From Tachypleus tridentatus (taxonomy: Eukaryota; Arthropoda; Merostomata; Xiphosura; Limulidae), in the NCBI RefSeq assembly GCF_004210375.1, contig NW_027467782.1:27321276-27385275 (forward strand): DNA of 64,000 nucleotides. The letters run 5' to 3'. Below the pieces are notes generated by a model, which was not told where the DNA came from, made no database searches, and saw only the letters and a list, made by a program, of their open reading frames with translations. This document shows positions 1 through 9,057 of the stretch, piece by piece (within the stretch, counting starts at the first letter, position 1; every line of letters begins with the position of its first letter). The translations under genes were made by a program, and so were the position numbers.

Positions 1-465
1 CAATCATGCATCTTTGAAAGTCTGAGAAATCGTTACTCTTGTCTTTTGTCTTGTTATAAATATATCTGAAATAAAGGTGTTTAGTCACATGTTACATAAA
101 ATTATCATACTATTTTAATGTGAAAACACAGTCAGTATATTTGGTTATTATAAAGTACAAAAACAAGAGATAAAATAAATTTTAAAATGTGATAAATAAA
201 TATATTTACTGGTATTATCACTGGAGAAGTAAAGCCATACTGATACTTCACACTTCGTCACCTGTACTGTTTTATCGATGTGTATGTGTATCTCTGTTTG
301 AATACTGAATGGAAATTTGATTCTAGTAACTCAGAACGCTGTCATTATATGGTTCTCTTAACCGTAGGTATAATGTATGAAACATAATCTCCTTCAATAT
401 TATCACAGAACAAAAACAAACTGCTCTAAATTCATTTTCTTTTAACTTGTATTTTTCCATTTCAG
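1..465. other. AT-rich sequence upstream of first exon
   Basis: No exon, repeat or RNA gene recognised. It ends in a pyrimidine-rich stretch and CAG acceptor used by the next exon, so it is probably intron. Confidence 0.4.
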
Positions 466-540
466 TAACATCAATATTAGATCATCCCATTCCCTCATGA
501 TTGGTGCAGCAGGAATAATACTTTTGATAACTTGTTTAAG
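466..540 (+). CDS. Internal exon with the start of a transmembrane helix, membrane-protein gene
   Basis: A pyrimidine-rich acceptor ending TTTCAG precedes the exon. From base 467 it reads 24 codons, including SLMIGAAGIILLITCL, the first part of a hydrophobic helix. It ends AAG followed by GCAAGA, a good match to the minor GC-AG donor class. Two leftover bases (AG) join the first T of the exon at 1289 to make a Ser codon. The join continues the helix as LSLISLKWCC, a hydrophobic run stopped by Lys-Trp-Cys-Cys. Phase agreement plus a completed helix is the main support. Upstream (extracellular) exons are outside the window or unrecognised. I do not recognise the family. Confidence 0.55.
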
Positions 541-1288
541 GCAAGAAAAATATTATTTTCTTATGTTTAGTTAAATAGATCTTAATATAATTTCTAAGAT
601 AATAATAGTTGAACCATTTGTGTACATTCTTGATGATAAATTTCAAGTGGCTGAGAAATCCAAAATGTTCATTAACTGGAATAATAAATAATGGTTACAA
701 ACACTTGCAGTAAAAAGAAATAATAAGGTGAAATTAGCATCATTAATTTATAATAAACTAATTTATGTGTGGATCATCATTTAAAACTTAAATTGTGGAG
801 CAGTTTTTTCAATATTACAAGTTCTTGTAAGTATGTTATTGTTTAACCAGTTTTATATGTAAATACAATAAGGTACTGTGTGTTATTACAAATACTTGAA
901 GTTGAAACGTGTTAAAAATTTGGAAACCTAAACTTTTACAATTAGAGTAATTGGAAAACACTTGAGATAAATACAAAAGGCATTTTCATTCAAAGAAGTT
1001 ATTTTTTAATTAATGATTATCGTATTTATTTTAATACGATATTTAATTAAAAGTGGAATTTATTAGCAAGTATAATATTTATTAAATTATCCCTGTTATG
1101 TTATAACATTTTATTTCTGTTTAATTACTGCCATTCAACATGTTGAGGAAGCCCCTGTGCCTCTGGTTGCTAAATATTATTATTTCTAGATTATAATTAT
1201 ATTCTATTTTTAATTGAAATAACACTGATGTATAAATTATAGTTAAATTAAATCACTTATGTTATTTATTGGTGGTTTTCTTCTGTAG
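541..1288 (+). other. Intron, GC-AG type, of the membrane-protein gene
   Basis: Starts GCAAGA after AAG and ends TTCTTCTGTAG. The interior is AT-rich with nothing else recognised. Confidence 0.5.
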
Positions 1289-1475
1289 TCTTATAAGTTT
1301 GAAATGGTGCTGCCAGTCAGAAAGGGGGAAAAAAGATGAGGTGATCGTCGAGAAAAATACATTAAAACCACAAAACTCAATAGTAAAATCAAATAAACAT
1401 TTAAAATACAATAGAAAACCACACAATATTATGAAAAATAGACCAAGGAAAGTGCGGTATGTTCAACTGCCTCAA
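1289..1475 (+). CDS. Exon: end of transmembrane helix and basic juxtamembrane tail
   Basis: Acceptor TTTTCTTCTGTAG at 1276-1288; donor CAA|GTAAGT at 1476. After completing the split Ser codon it reads LISLKWCCQSERGKKDE and continues open, rich in Lys, Arg and Asn, ending KVRYVQLPQ in phase 0. The paired Cys just inside the helix could be palmitoylation sites (inference). The layout fits a type I single-pass membrane protein with a basic cytoplasmic tail. The next exon (3343) also starts in phase 0 and continues the basic tail. The product is not recognised. Confidence 0.6.
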
Positions 1476-1529
1476 GTAAGTAATGTAATGATAGAAAATG
1501 TCATCATATTATTCTCTTTCCCAGCAAGA

Positions 1530-1643
1530 GCCTTGTAGTGGCAAAGCGGTAGGTCTGAGGACTTATAAAGCTAGAAACCGGGTGTCGTTAGCCGTGGTGG
1601 GTAAAGCACAGATAGATCACTATGCTTAATTTCAAATAAACAG
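1530..1643 (+). repeat. SINE-B copy (tRNA-Val-like)
   Basis: Family SINE-B: tRNA-like head with anticodon-loop region CTTACAA (TAC, Val-like), a B box related to GGTTTCGATACCC, then a tail CACAGATAGCCCATTGTGTA and an A-rich end; about 115-130 bp. This copy is diverged and lies in the intron after the exon ending 1475. Confidence 0.75.
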
Positions 1644-2221
1644 ACATAAGAATAATGTAATTTATCTTCAATCATGTATGTTAACTTACTTTCTATACAT
1701 TTTTATGCTTGTGTTCTTCGTGAAGGTTAGACTCCGTTATAAATATAATGTGTTAAGGTTATAAACTTTACTCTCTAATCTTCCACCTTAAAATAAAGTT
1801 TCAATTTGATGGCACGGTATCACTTTTGGATGGAAATTGTAGACGGTTTGAATGGACACCTAATGATACCTACCTTCTGGAAACGTTGTATATATCTATA
1901 TAAAATACAGGTTTCTTCTTTATCTCTGCAGCCATTTCCAAACATGCATGAAATTTGTATACTCACTTGACCCTGTTTATGCGTCATGCGTTTCCACAGT
2001 AAATGCACAAGTTACACAGCTACGGATGAATCTTAACCAAGTTTGGTGTACAGCTTCCCTGTATAACAACGATCACTTTGTGTCATGTCTCTTAACAACA
2101 AATGTTATAACCTGATATTGTTGTTTGTCTATAAACTGAAAGTATATGATGAAATGTATAGACAACAAAAGTGGAAAAATTACACATTTTCTACTGTTTT
2201 AACATTTGGAAAGATATATAT
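1644..2221. other. Intronic AT-rich sequence
   Basis: Nothing recognised beyond its place in the intron 1476-3342. Confidence 0.4.
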
Positions 2222-2475
2222 ATGCAAAAAACGGCTCGTTTGGGTTGAGAAAATATTTTACATAGAAGAGCGAACAACGTTTCGACCTTCTTCGGTCATC
2301 GTCAGGTTCACAAAGAAAGAGGTAACTGACCGGAAGCTGACCACATGTTTAGAAAGGGTTGTGTAACTGAGTGTCGGAATGTAGAGGACGGTGTTATATG
2401 TCTCAATATATAATTTTATTATATTATATTAATATAGGTATAATGGCGTTCCTTTATATTGGTTTATTTTGGGTT
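2222..2475 (-). mobile_element. Penelope-like element, terminal fragment
   Basis: Nearly identical to the left arm of the Penelope-like element at 4441-4697, then diverges at about 2476. It holds only the terminal region with a hammerhead core (2272-2309) and no coding sequence. It sits in the intron of the membrane-protein gene, antisense to it. Confidence 0.75.
2272..2309 (-). ncRNA. Hammerhead ribozyme-like core, copy 1
   Basis: On the minus strand: GAAC, CTGACGA (CUGANGA box), T, GACC-GAAGAA-GGTC (stem II and loop), GAAA, CGTT, GTTC. GAAC and GTTC can pair as a 4-bp stem I. GAAA is followed directly by CGTT, so stem III would be only about one base pair. Hammerheads in Penelope-like elements are described in the literature; activity is not shown here. 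Confidence 0.6.
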
Positions 2476-2784
2476 AACGAATTTGCATTTATGTTAGCTA
2501 GAAAGTATTGGATTCTTTTACGGTCCACAGAAAGTTTAAAAATGTTTCATTTCATTTTTTATGAAGCTTCATTATTGTCGTGTTCTTCTTCCTCTTGCGT
2601 TTTAATTCAAATCTATATTCTCGATGTTGATAAATGTTGCAGCGCCATCTCGAAGCCAAACGGCTTCCAGACAAACCTTGAATGTTAGAATATTGAAATG
2701 AAAAAGCAGTCATAGATTAAGAACCACTATTGGAACTCAGTAGTAAGACCGAGTGCTCATTACTCTAAAACTGCTTTTAATACT
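2476..2784. other. Intronic sequence, nothing recognised
   Basis: An open frame runs through part of it but shows no domain, codon bias or splice support. Confidence 0.35.
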
Positions 2785-2846
2785 TGTGGCGAGTACACAC
2801 AGATAGCCCATTTTGTAGCTTTCTGATAAAAAACAAACAAATAAAC
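2785..2846 (+). repeat. SINE-B 3' tail fragment
   Basis: Contains CAGATAGCCCATTTTGTAGC followed by an A-rich end; the tRNA-like head is missing. Confidence 0.55.
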
Positions 2847-3342
2847 ATGGAGGAAACTTATTGCCTCACAATTTTCTCGATATTTACAATAAGCTAACTT
2901 AAATATGCATCACGCAATTTAACATCCTCAAACGTAAAGCTGTAAATACCGAAATCCTTTTCATTTCAATTTCTTCTGTTCTTTATTGCTTTTGACATTC
3001 TCATATTTTTAATATAACTTATAAATAATTGTTTACATTTTGTTCTCATTAGTACAAGAGGAATGTGATATTTTCCACATACTATCCCCCAAATCATTAA
3101 AGTTGTAAATATTTTGCTATATATAAGATAAACATTCCCCCATTTTACTCATTAAAAATCAATCATGGAGCCAATTAGTTTGTTTAAAATTTGGATATTT
3201 AACTAGAAATGTTGATTGAAGACGTATTATTTTAGCTGATATCCATTAAATTGATATAAACCAGTTATAAGTTTTTGCCCTGTATAAATTTTCTATATAA
3301 TGGTATTTAAAATCAACTTATCATGATTCTTGATGTTTTTAG

Positions 3343-3525
3343 GAAGAAACAAAGAAAAAAAAGAAACCATTTAAGAAATACAGAGCTTACAGACCACCTT
3401 ATTTTAAAGAATTAAGAGACAAGTTCCGAGAAATCCCACAACAGATTCTGACAGTCCATAAAACTATCCCGAATGTCTTTTCCATTCTCGACGATTTTCT
3501 CCACCAATCAGAGATACTGAAATGA
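3343..3525 (+). CDS. Exon: basic cytoplasmic tail, membrane-protein gene, ends at TGA
   Basis: Acceptor GATGTTTTTAG at 3332-3342. In phase 0, continuous with the exon ending 1475, it reads EETKKKKKPFKKYRAYRPPY and goes on through NVFSILDDFLHQSEILK to TGA at 3523. No good donor lies between 3343 and the TGA. After the TGA the same frame stays open to 3741 and looks protein-like (next entry), so this stop may be a real terminus, a pseudogene lesion or a base error. The tail is strongly basic, then hydrophobic/acidic near its end. The family is not recognised. Confidence 0.55.
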   Translation, partial: EETKKKKKPFKKYRAYRPPYFKELRDKFREIPQQILTVHKTIPNVFSILDDFLHQSEILK

Positions 3526-3744
3526 AAAAGCCCGGGGCGAATGGAAAGCCCTGAAAACCGCGTCCTCGGGTCTTGTGGAGTTTTTGCCTATTCAATGCTA
3601 GAAGACCAGGCGCTTGTAACTGAAAAGATCACCCCTAGTGAGTTAGATATTTTAGAAGCTGTTTCAATGATCCCTGATTATGAAAAGGCCCCGACAAATA
3701 AGTTTAATAAAAGAGAAAATAATATGATGTTAAAGCAAAACTGA
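3526..3744 (+). pseudogene. In-frame continuation beyond the TGA, membrane-protein gene
   Basis: Same frame as 3343-3525. Starting KSPGRMESPENRVLGSCGVF, it runs 72 codons to a second TGA at 3742. The composition (SELDILEAVSMIPDYEKAP) looks like real cytoplasmic-tail sequence, unlike chance AT-rich ORFs nearby. An ATG at 3541 could start a separate small ORF, but the simplest view is the rest of the same exon after a stop mutation. Confidence 0.4.
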
Positions 3745-3765
3745 CACAACCAACCATCTTGCAGA

Positions 3766-3893
3766 CAAAAACGACCCCGCTTGTACAGCGGTAAGTCTAC
3801 GGATTTACAAAGGTAAAATTAGGGGTTCGATTCCCCTCGGTGGGCCCAGCAGATATCCTTATGTGGCTTTGCTATAAGAAAAACACATACACA
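3766..3893 (+). repeat. SINE-C copy inside the coding exon
   Basis: Family SINE-C: tRNA-Val-like head with anticodon-loop region TTTACAA, B box GGGGTTCGATTCCCCTCGG, then AGCAGATA and GTGGCTTTGCTATAAGAAAA with a CA-rich end. It lies between two protein-like segments of the membrane-protein gene and shifts the frame between them. Confidence 0.8.
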
Positions 3894-4066
3894 TAAACAC
3901 CCATACAATAAATGAAAAGTACACAATAGAAAGGAAAACAGAAAGAGCGGAAAACATGAGAAAGCCTGCTTCAGGTTCTGATAAAACTAAACCAAAGAAA
4001 TGCGCTAGGATAATCGTGAATGATGACAAACCTAAAGAGACATTAAACTCTGATTTACTGACAACG
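3894..4066 (+). pseudogene. Protein-like segment after the SINE, possible end of the same exon
   Basis: Open and protein-like from about 3890, including KTERAENMRKPASGSDKTKP and CARIIVNDDKPKETLNSDLL. It ends ACAACG|GTTTGT, a weak donor in phase 0, matching the phase-0 exon at 7271. It is in a different frame from 3526-3744, as expected if the SINE with its flanks disrupted one ancestral exon. The donor is weak, so the exon end is uncertain. Confidence 0.35.
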
Positions 4067-4440
4067 GTTTGTAGATTTAAAATTCTTTTTCTTTATAGTA
4101 CTCAGTATTATACAGCATCAGTATATAACCATTAATAACAAGGATCTGCTCTTTATATTAAACTTTCACTTCATACAAGTTTATTTACACCTACACATAT
4201 ATATATATTGCACTGAGCAACTGAAAAATAATGGAATTAATAGTACATTATTAATGCTAATACAAAATTATTGTTATAAAATAATTACAACCATTCTCAT
4301 ATTTAATTTCTGTGAATATCTGACATCTTATTATCTGTATCTGGTTCAAAATTCAATTAATTTTTCATTTATCTTACGTTTACGATTAATATTTAGTAGA
4401 AATGAATTCACATTTTAGAGTTAAAACATTTCACTTTAAT
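4067..4440. other. Intronic AT-rich sequence
   Basis: No feature recognised apart from a short TA run near 4200. Confidence 0.35.
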
Positions 4441-4493
4441 TTATATGCAAAAACGGCTCGTTTGGGTTGAGAAAATATTTTACATAGAAGAGC

Positions 4494-4531
4494 GAACAAC
4501 GTTTCGACCTTCTTCGGTCATCGTCAGGTTC
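4494..4531 (-). ncRNA. Hammerhead ribozyme-like core, copy 2 (left arm)
   Basis: Same 38-nt core as copy 1 with an identical CUGACGA / GACC-GAAGAA-GGUC / GAAA arrangement, in the inverted arm. Confidence 0.6.
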
Positions 4532-4654
4532 ACAAAGAAAGAGGTAACTGACCGGAAGCTGACCACATGTTTGAAAGGGGTTGTGTAACTGTGTGTCGAA
4601 ATGTAGAAGGCGGTATTAGATGTTTGGATATATAATTTTATTTATTTTATTATA

Positions 4655-4952
4655 TTAATATAGGTATAAAGGCGTTCCTTTATATTGGTTTATTTTGGGT
4701 TTAAGTTGTTGTATAAGTAAGGCTTCTTTAATTTTGCGTTTGTTTATGTTTGTTTCTTTATTTAGTATTTGAGTGTTTTCTATGGTTATGTTGTGTTTAT
4801 TTGACTTGCAGTGTTCGAAAACGTGTGAAGGTGACTTTTTTATGTTCTTTGAACCTGGTTTCCATTTTTCTACTTGTTTCTCCAATATAGAAGTCGTGGC
4901 AGTTATCACATTGTATTTTATAAATAATGTTGGTGTGGTGTTTGTCAGTGTA
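4655..4952 (-). pseudogene. GIY-YIG endonuclease remnant, inverted arm
   Basis: The minus strand encodes the same C-terminal endonuclease segment as 5402-5660: SPSHVFEHCKSNKHNITIEN and NKRKIKEALLIQQLKPK. An upstream frameshift makes the first part read out of frame relative to the catalytic YVG segment. It is part of the inverted copy, with no independent start. Confidence 0.65.
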
Positions 4953-5401
4953 CTGACACACAATTCAAAACAGAAATCCACCGAAAAATCACCCATACTG
5001 GACTATACATTCCTTGGGACTCAGCACATGAAACAAAACAAAAACTCAACATACTAAGAAACCAAATAAACACAACCATAAAACTATGCTCACCAGATAA
5101 AATTAACGATGAATTAGACAAAATAAAACAATACTTCATCAACATCAATAAGTTTCCTCCACAAACCGTAGAAAACATTATAAGCACACACCTACACAGA
5201 AAGCAAAATCAACCAACTAAAGTAAATACAGCTCACGAATCAAAAAACCACGAAACCATATACTGCTGTATACCATATATTCCTGACATCAGCAAACAAA
5301 TAACCAACATTTGGCAAAATTAGTAACAAAATATGACATTCCAGTTAATACCAAATTTATTCAAAACCCGGCACAAAACTGAGGTCTATACTATGTAAAA
5401 C

Positions 5402-5660
5402 TACACTGACAAACACCACACCAACATTATTTATAAAATACAATGTGATAACTGCCACGACTTCTATGTTGGAGAAACAAGTAGAAAAATGGAAACCAGA
5501 TTCAAAGAACATAAAAAGTCACCTTCACACGTTTTCGAACACTGCAAGTCAAATAAACACAACATAACCATAGAAAACACTCAAATACTAAATAAAGAAA
5601 CAAACATAAACAAACGCAAAATTAAAGAAGCCTTACTTATACAACAACATAACCCAAAAT
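5402..5660 (+). pseudogene. Penelope-like GIY-YIG endonuclease domain remnant
   Basis: Reads HTNIIYKIQCDNCHDFYVGE, then SRKMETRFKEHKKSPSHVFE and on to QQHNPK and a stop at 5658. The IY and YVG elements and the downstream Arg/Glu-rich helix match the endonuclease of this element class. Its upstream RT part is interrupted by a stop near 5321 and another near 5382, so no intact protein is made. Confidence 0.7.
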
Positions 5661-5820
5661 AAACCAATATAAAGGAACGCCTTTATACCTATATTAATAT
5701 AATAAAATAAATAAAATTATATATTCAAACATCTAATACCGCCCTCTACATTTCGACACACAGTTACACAACCCCTTTCAAACATGTGGTCAGCTTCCGG
5801 TCAGTTACCTCTTTCTTTGT

Positions 5821-5858
5821 GAACCTGACGAAGACCGAAGAAGGTCGAAACGTTGTTC
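5821..5858 (+). ncRNA. Hammerhead ribozyme-like core, copy 3 (right arm)
   Basis: GAAC CTGACGA A GACC GAAGAA GGTC GAAA CGTT GTTC. It differs from the other copies only at the base between the CUGANGA box and stem II (A instead of T), which leaves the fold unchanged. Confidence 0.6.
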
Positions 5859-5943
5859 GCTCTTCTATGTAAAATATTTTCTCAACCCAAACGAGCCGTT
5901 TTGCATATAAATTTCTCAACAAGTGGGTTTCTCGACATCACTG

Positions 5944-7270
5944 ATTATTATTTCACTTTAATGTAATGTATACTGTGTCAAACTGTGTGACCAATATCAT
6001 ATCGATGTTGCATGCTTACAATCAGTGTTGTTAAGATCCTGAGGCATCCACAACTACTGAAAAAGATGCATTCAGAGAATCCTTAATGTTCAGTCATTTA
6101 AATACATGTAATTCTTCCAAAAGAGACCGATACATGTTCGATACTATTGAGGTCTGATAATTCTGTACCCTAGTTAAGCTGATCAATCATCTCTTCTTCA
6201 ATATTATTACACGTGGGAAGACAATTATCATCCATTCAGCTGAAGTCAGAACCAAACGTTAACATATATGACAGCATATTATGTATCGTCTTAATGACAT
6301 CTGGAAAACATAAAGGTCAGAGTGTCCATTCGTGATTTTTCATTATCACACATATTTCCACCACTGATATAAAAGTGAGTTATTTTGTGTCTTACTATAA
6401 CTAAAATATACCTTGTCTCAGTAGTATTACCAAACCTCTTGTGTTTTTAACCGTACATACACTGAAATGAAGTTCTGTTGTAACTACGAACATCTGATTC
6501 TGTTTTTAACAGTTATCACATAATTGTAGCGAATCGTTAGATGACGGTAACTTACTTAAATGTGGACGTTATTCTTTTCAGTCCAGTAACAGTGTATTTG
6601 TACCATTTTGTTACACGTGATTCCACCATATCTTGTTAATAACACTTTGAGACATTTTGCATCAGTGTTTGTTTTTATAGTCAGTCAACTTTCATTGGTC
6701 TGACAGACATTTAGTGAAATATCCAGCTGTCTTCTTTTGGACTTTACTAAGATTATTGAATATTTTAAAGAACTATAAACTCCGTGATTTACTACAGTGT
6801 TACAACTATGATAAGACAGTTTGAAAACTCTTCCTCTTTATAGTCATTTGTAGATCAGATTACATAACTTTTCATGCTTAATTTATATAACAATGAAATG
6901 AGGAGAACAATTGACATTTATTTATAACAGTAGTTTTATCTTGTTTTAGCAAGTTAATATTTGTGAACAAACAATATAAATGTAAAACATTATTTAAAGC
7001 TATTATCTGCTCTATATTACCTTTCTCACTATTTGGGACAATACTTGAGATATATTTCGTAGTTTTGAGAAAACGTTTATCAGACACCTGAAACCAATTT
7101 CATAACTTACAATTTTCATACAAACATTTATTTGGTTTTACTCATATTATAGTAAAACGACTGCTACATAAAGAATAAATTATATATTTTAAAATGTTTA
7201 TTAACTTATTATTGTTATTAAAACATTTTTTCGATTGATGATTAATCACTAATTATAATGAAATCTTCAG
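5944..7270. other. Intronic sequence, nothing recognised
   Basis: AT-rich, without repeats I can align inside the window. It ends in an ATCTTCAG acceptor. Confidence 0.4.
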
Positions 7271-7510
7271 GCAGAAACACCAGCTTCAAAAGAAATAAAA
7301 GACGATGAATGTATCCAGAGGGATATGTCAAGCAACATCAGGCCTCCCTCTACTAGACTTGTCTACAATGCTGATAAAAGTATCACTGTAAGACTTGGCA
7401 GTAAATCAGAACATCACCAGAGACACGTTTTTATTGTTATTGAAAATGCTGAAACCGAAACAAATTTATTACTGGGAGAGCTCCGAAATCAACACTCATG
7501 TGTCAATTAA
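7271..7510 (+). CDS. Possible last exon of the membrane-protein gene (or its remnant)
   Basis: After acceptor AAATCTTCAG it reads in phase 0 AETPASKEIKDDECIQRDMS, then NIRPPSTRLVYNADKSITVR and LGSKSEHHQRHVFIVIENAE, to TAA at 7508. It is phase-compatible with the exon end proposed at 4066. From about 7480 a second frame opens and stays open to 7641 with CQLKCCQSEHNLIVHETKNN and KYVDIPHKIVFTRDPKLKPK, so the true end may lie there after a frameshift. A poly(A) signal AATAAA follows at 7740. Product not recognised. Confidence 0.45.
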   Translation, partial: AETPASKEIKDDECIQRDMSSNIRPPSTRLVYNADKSITVRLGSKSEHHQRHVFIVIENAETETNLLLGELRNQHSCVN

Positions 7511-7739
7511 AATGTTGCCAAAGCGAACATAATCTTATTGTACATGAAACTAAAAATAATAATCAAGTTAAATATGTTGACATCCCTCACAAGATTGTTT
7601 TTACAAGAGATCCGAAACTGAAACCAAAACCCAAAAATTAAATAACCCATGGGCTGCTCAAAAGCATACCAAACTAAAAAGAATTACTTTACCTTATCTC
7701 ATAAGTTACATTTTGTACATTTTACTCAGTGATATAAAT

Positions 7740-7749
7740 AATAAATAAA
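7740..7749 (+). terminator. Candidate poly(A) signal of the membrane-protein gene
   Basis: Overlapping AATAAA hexamers about 100 nt after the stop at 7639-7641. Confidence 0.35.
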
Positions 7750-8922
7750 ACACACATATGAAAAATAAAGAATATAATATTCTCCTGGGTCTTCTCTTTT
7801 TTGCTGTAAACTGTCATGAAACTTAAGCTCACTTTTCTATTTACGAAATTATTACAATTAATAATGTTTTTATGTAATTAAATAGTACAACTAAGAACAG
7901 AGAATAATAATACACAGAAAACACTGTTCTATAAATGTGATAATATACGTTAAGGAAATCAGCTAAGCTCACCTGTGTGATTACTGTGTAATCAGTAATT
8001 TCCATCAAAAAAATTTGAAACCAAATGATAAAATAGACAAAACTGCATAAAGAAAACAACAAACCAGATCGCTTGACAGATTGAAACTTTAATTTTCTAT
8101 TGGGTATAAATAATGTAGTGTATAACTATTAGCATTTGTGAAAGATGAAATTGCAAGAGTTGGTCTGATTATCTAGTTAATGGTTTGTAGACGAATAACA
8201 AACAGAGCTATATCACCGTGTTAGCTTTGGTGTTAATTGAACAATAAACGTGGAGACATATGAGAAACAGACACATACTGACATTTATTTATATAAATTC
8301 AATGATAGTGAACATTTTAAAAATTCAACTAAAGCCCAGTAAAGTATGGCTGAAAGCTCCATTGTAGAAAACAATAGGTCGTAATGAAACTCCTTTACAA
8401 ATATAAGGTAAACCATAGAAAATTATGGCTGATACCTAATGGCATAATATTCAAATTGTTTTTATAAGTAAGAATGCCATCTTTATTAATTTCAGTGAAT
8501 ATCTTGGCAGTTTTTCATCACTTTTATTAATAGGGTTACTCTACAGCTCCTCTGTCTTTACGAGAAACTATCAGAGAGATGGATCGTTAGTTCCCACTGA
8601 TATATGAACGATACTACACCACAATACAGGTAGACCTAACTTTCAAATGAGTTGCTCAATTTTAGTCAAGAGTGAGATGTGGCGAGTCAGCTGTAAAGAT
8701 ATTGTTAGTTTAGTTACTGTGAGGAAAATATTCATGTTTGCGCTCCCAGTGGGGAGAAATAACTCCATCATTGATAAGGGTAACATGTGTAATAATCTTA
8801 GGTGGATCACGCATTAATGTACAATATTCTTTAACAAATGCTACATACATCAACTAGGTGGCATTCGTGACAGTAACACTAGTAGATATTGATAACTATC
8901 ATTTTCTCCCCCTTATTCATAC
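7750..8922. other. Intergenic AT-rich sequence
   Basis: No coding segment, RNA or repeat recognised on either strand. Confidence 0.35.
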
Positions 8923-9057
8923 CTGTGAGCATCACCCAACAAGGTGAAGCACCCATACAGAAAACACAACACTCCTACTACTGAAGCTGGAATCAACATA
9001 CAGGTGTAAAATCCAAGTCAAGCAAAGTACAAGACTATCTTAAGTCCAAAATATTCC
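8923..9057 (-). pseudogene. Anoctamin (TMEM16) exon with a TGA in place of a Trp
   Basis: Minus-strand acceptor TTTTTTCAG, 135-nt exon, donor CACAG|GTATGA. It reads EYFGLKIVLYFA, stop, LGFYTCMLIPASVVGVLCFL, YGCFTLLGDAH. Anoctamins carry a conserved YFGEKI-LYFAWLG-YT-MLIPA-VG block at the start of the transmembrane core; these proteins are calcium-activated channels or lipid scramblases. The stop (TGA) sits exactly where the family has Trp (TGG), a single G-to-A change. Intact splice sites on both sides mean this is not a processed copy. Other exons were not found within the window, so it may be a lone exon in long introns, a pseudogene or a base error. The paralogue cannot be decided. Confidence 0.75.

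Larger units (their letters stand above)
4441..5943 (+). mobile_element. Penelope-like element with inverted partial copy
   Basis: Left arm 4441-4952 is an inverted copy of right arm 5402-5910; about 450 bp between them belongs to the plus-oriented element. Plus-strand coding remnants: 4977-5321 reads HRKITHTGLYIPWDSAHETK and further RT C-terminal-like sequence to a stop; 5402-5660 reads the GIY-YIG-like endonuclease (IIYKIQCDNC, DFYVGETSRK, RFKEHKKSPSH) ending QQHNPK. Stops and frame changes separate them. The 3' end continues past the arm to TCGACATCACTGATTA. Head-to-head partial copies are known for Penelope-like elements. It lies in an intron of the membrane-protein gene. Confidence 0.85.
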
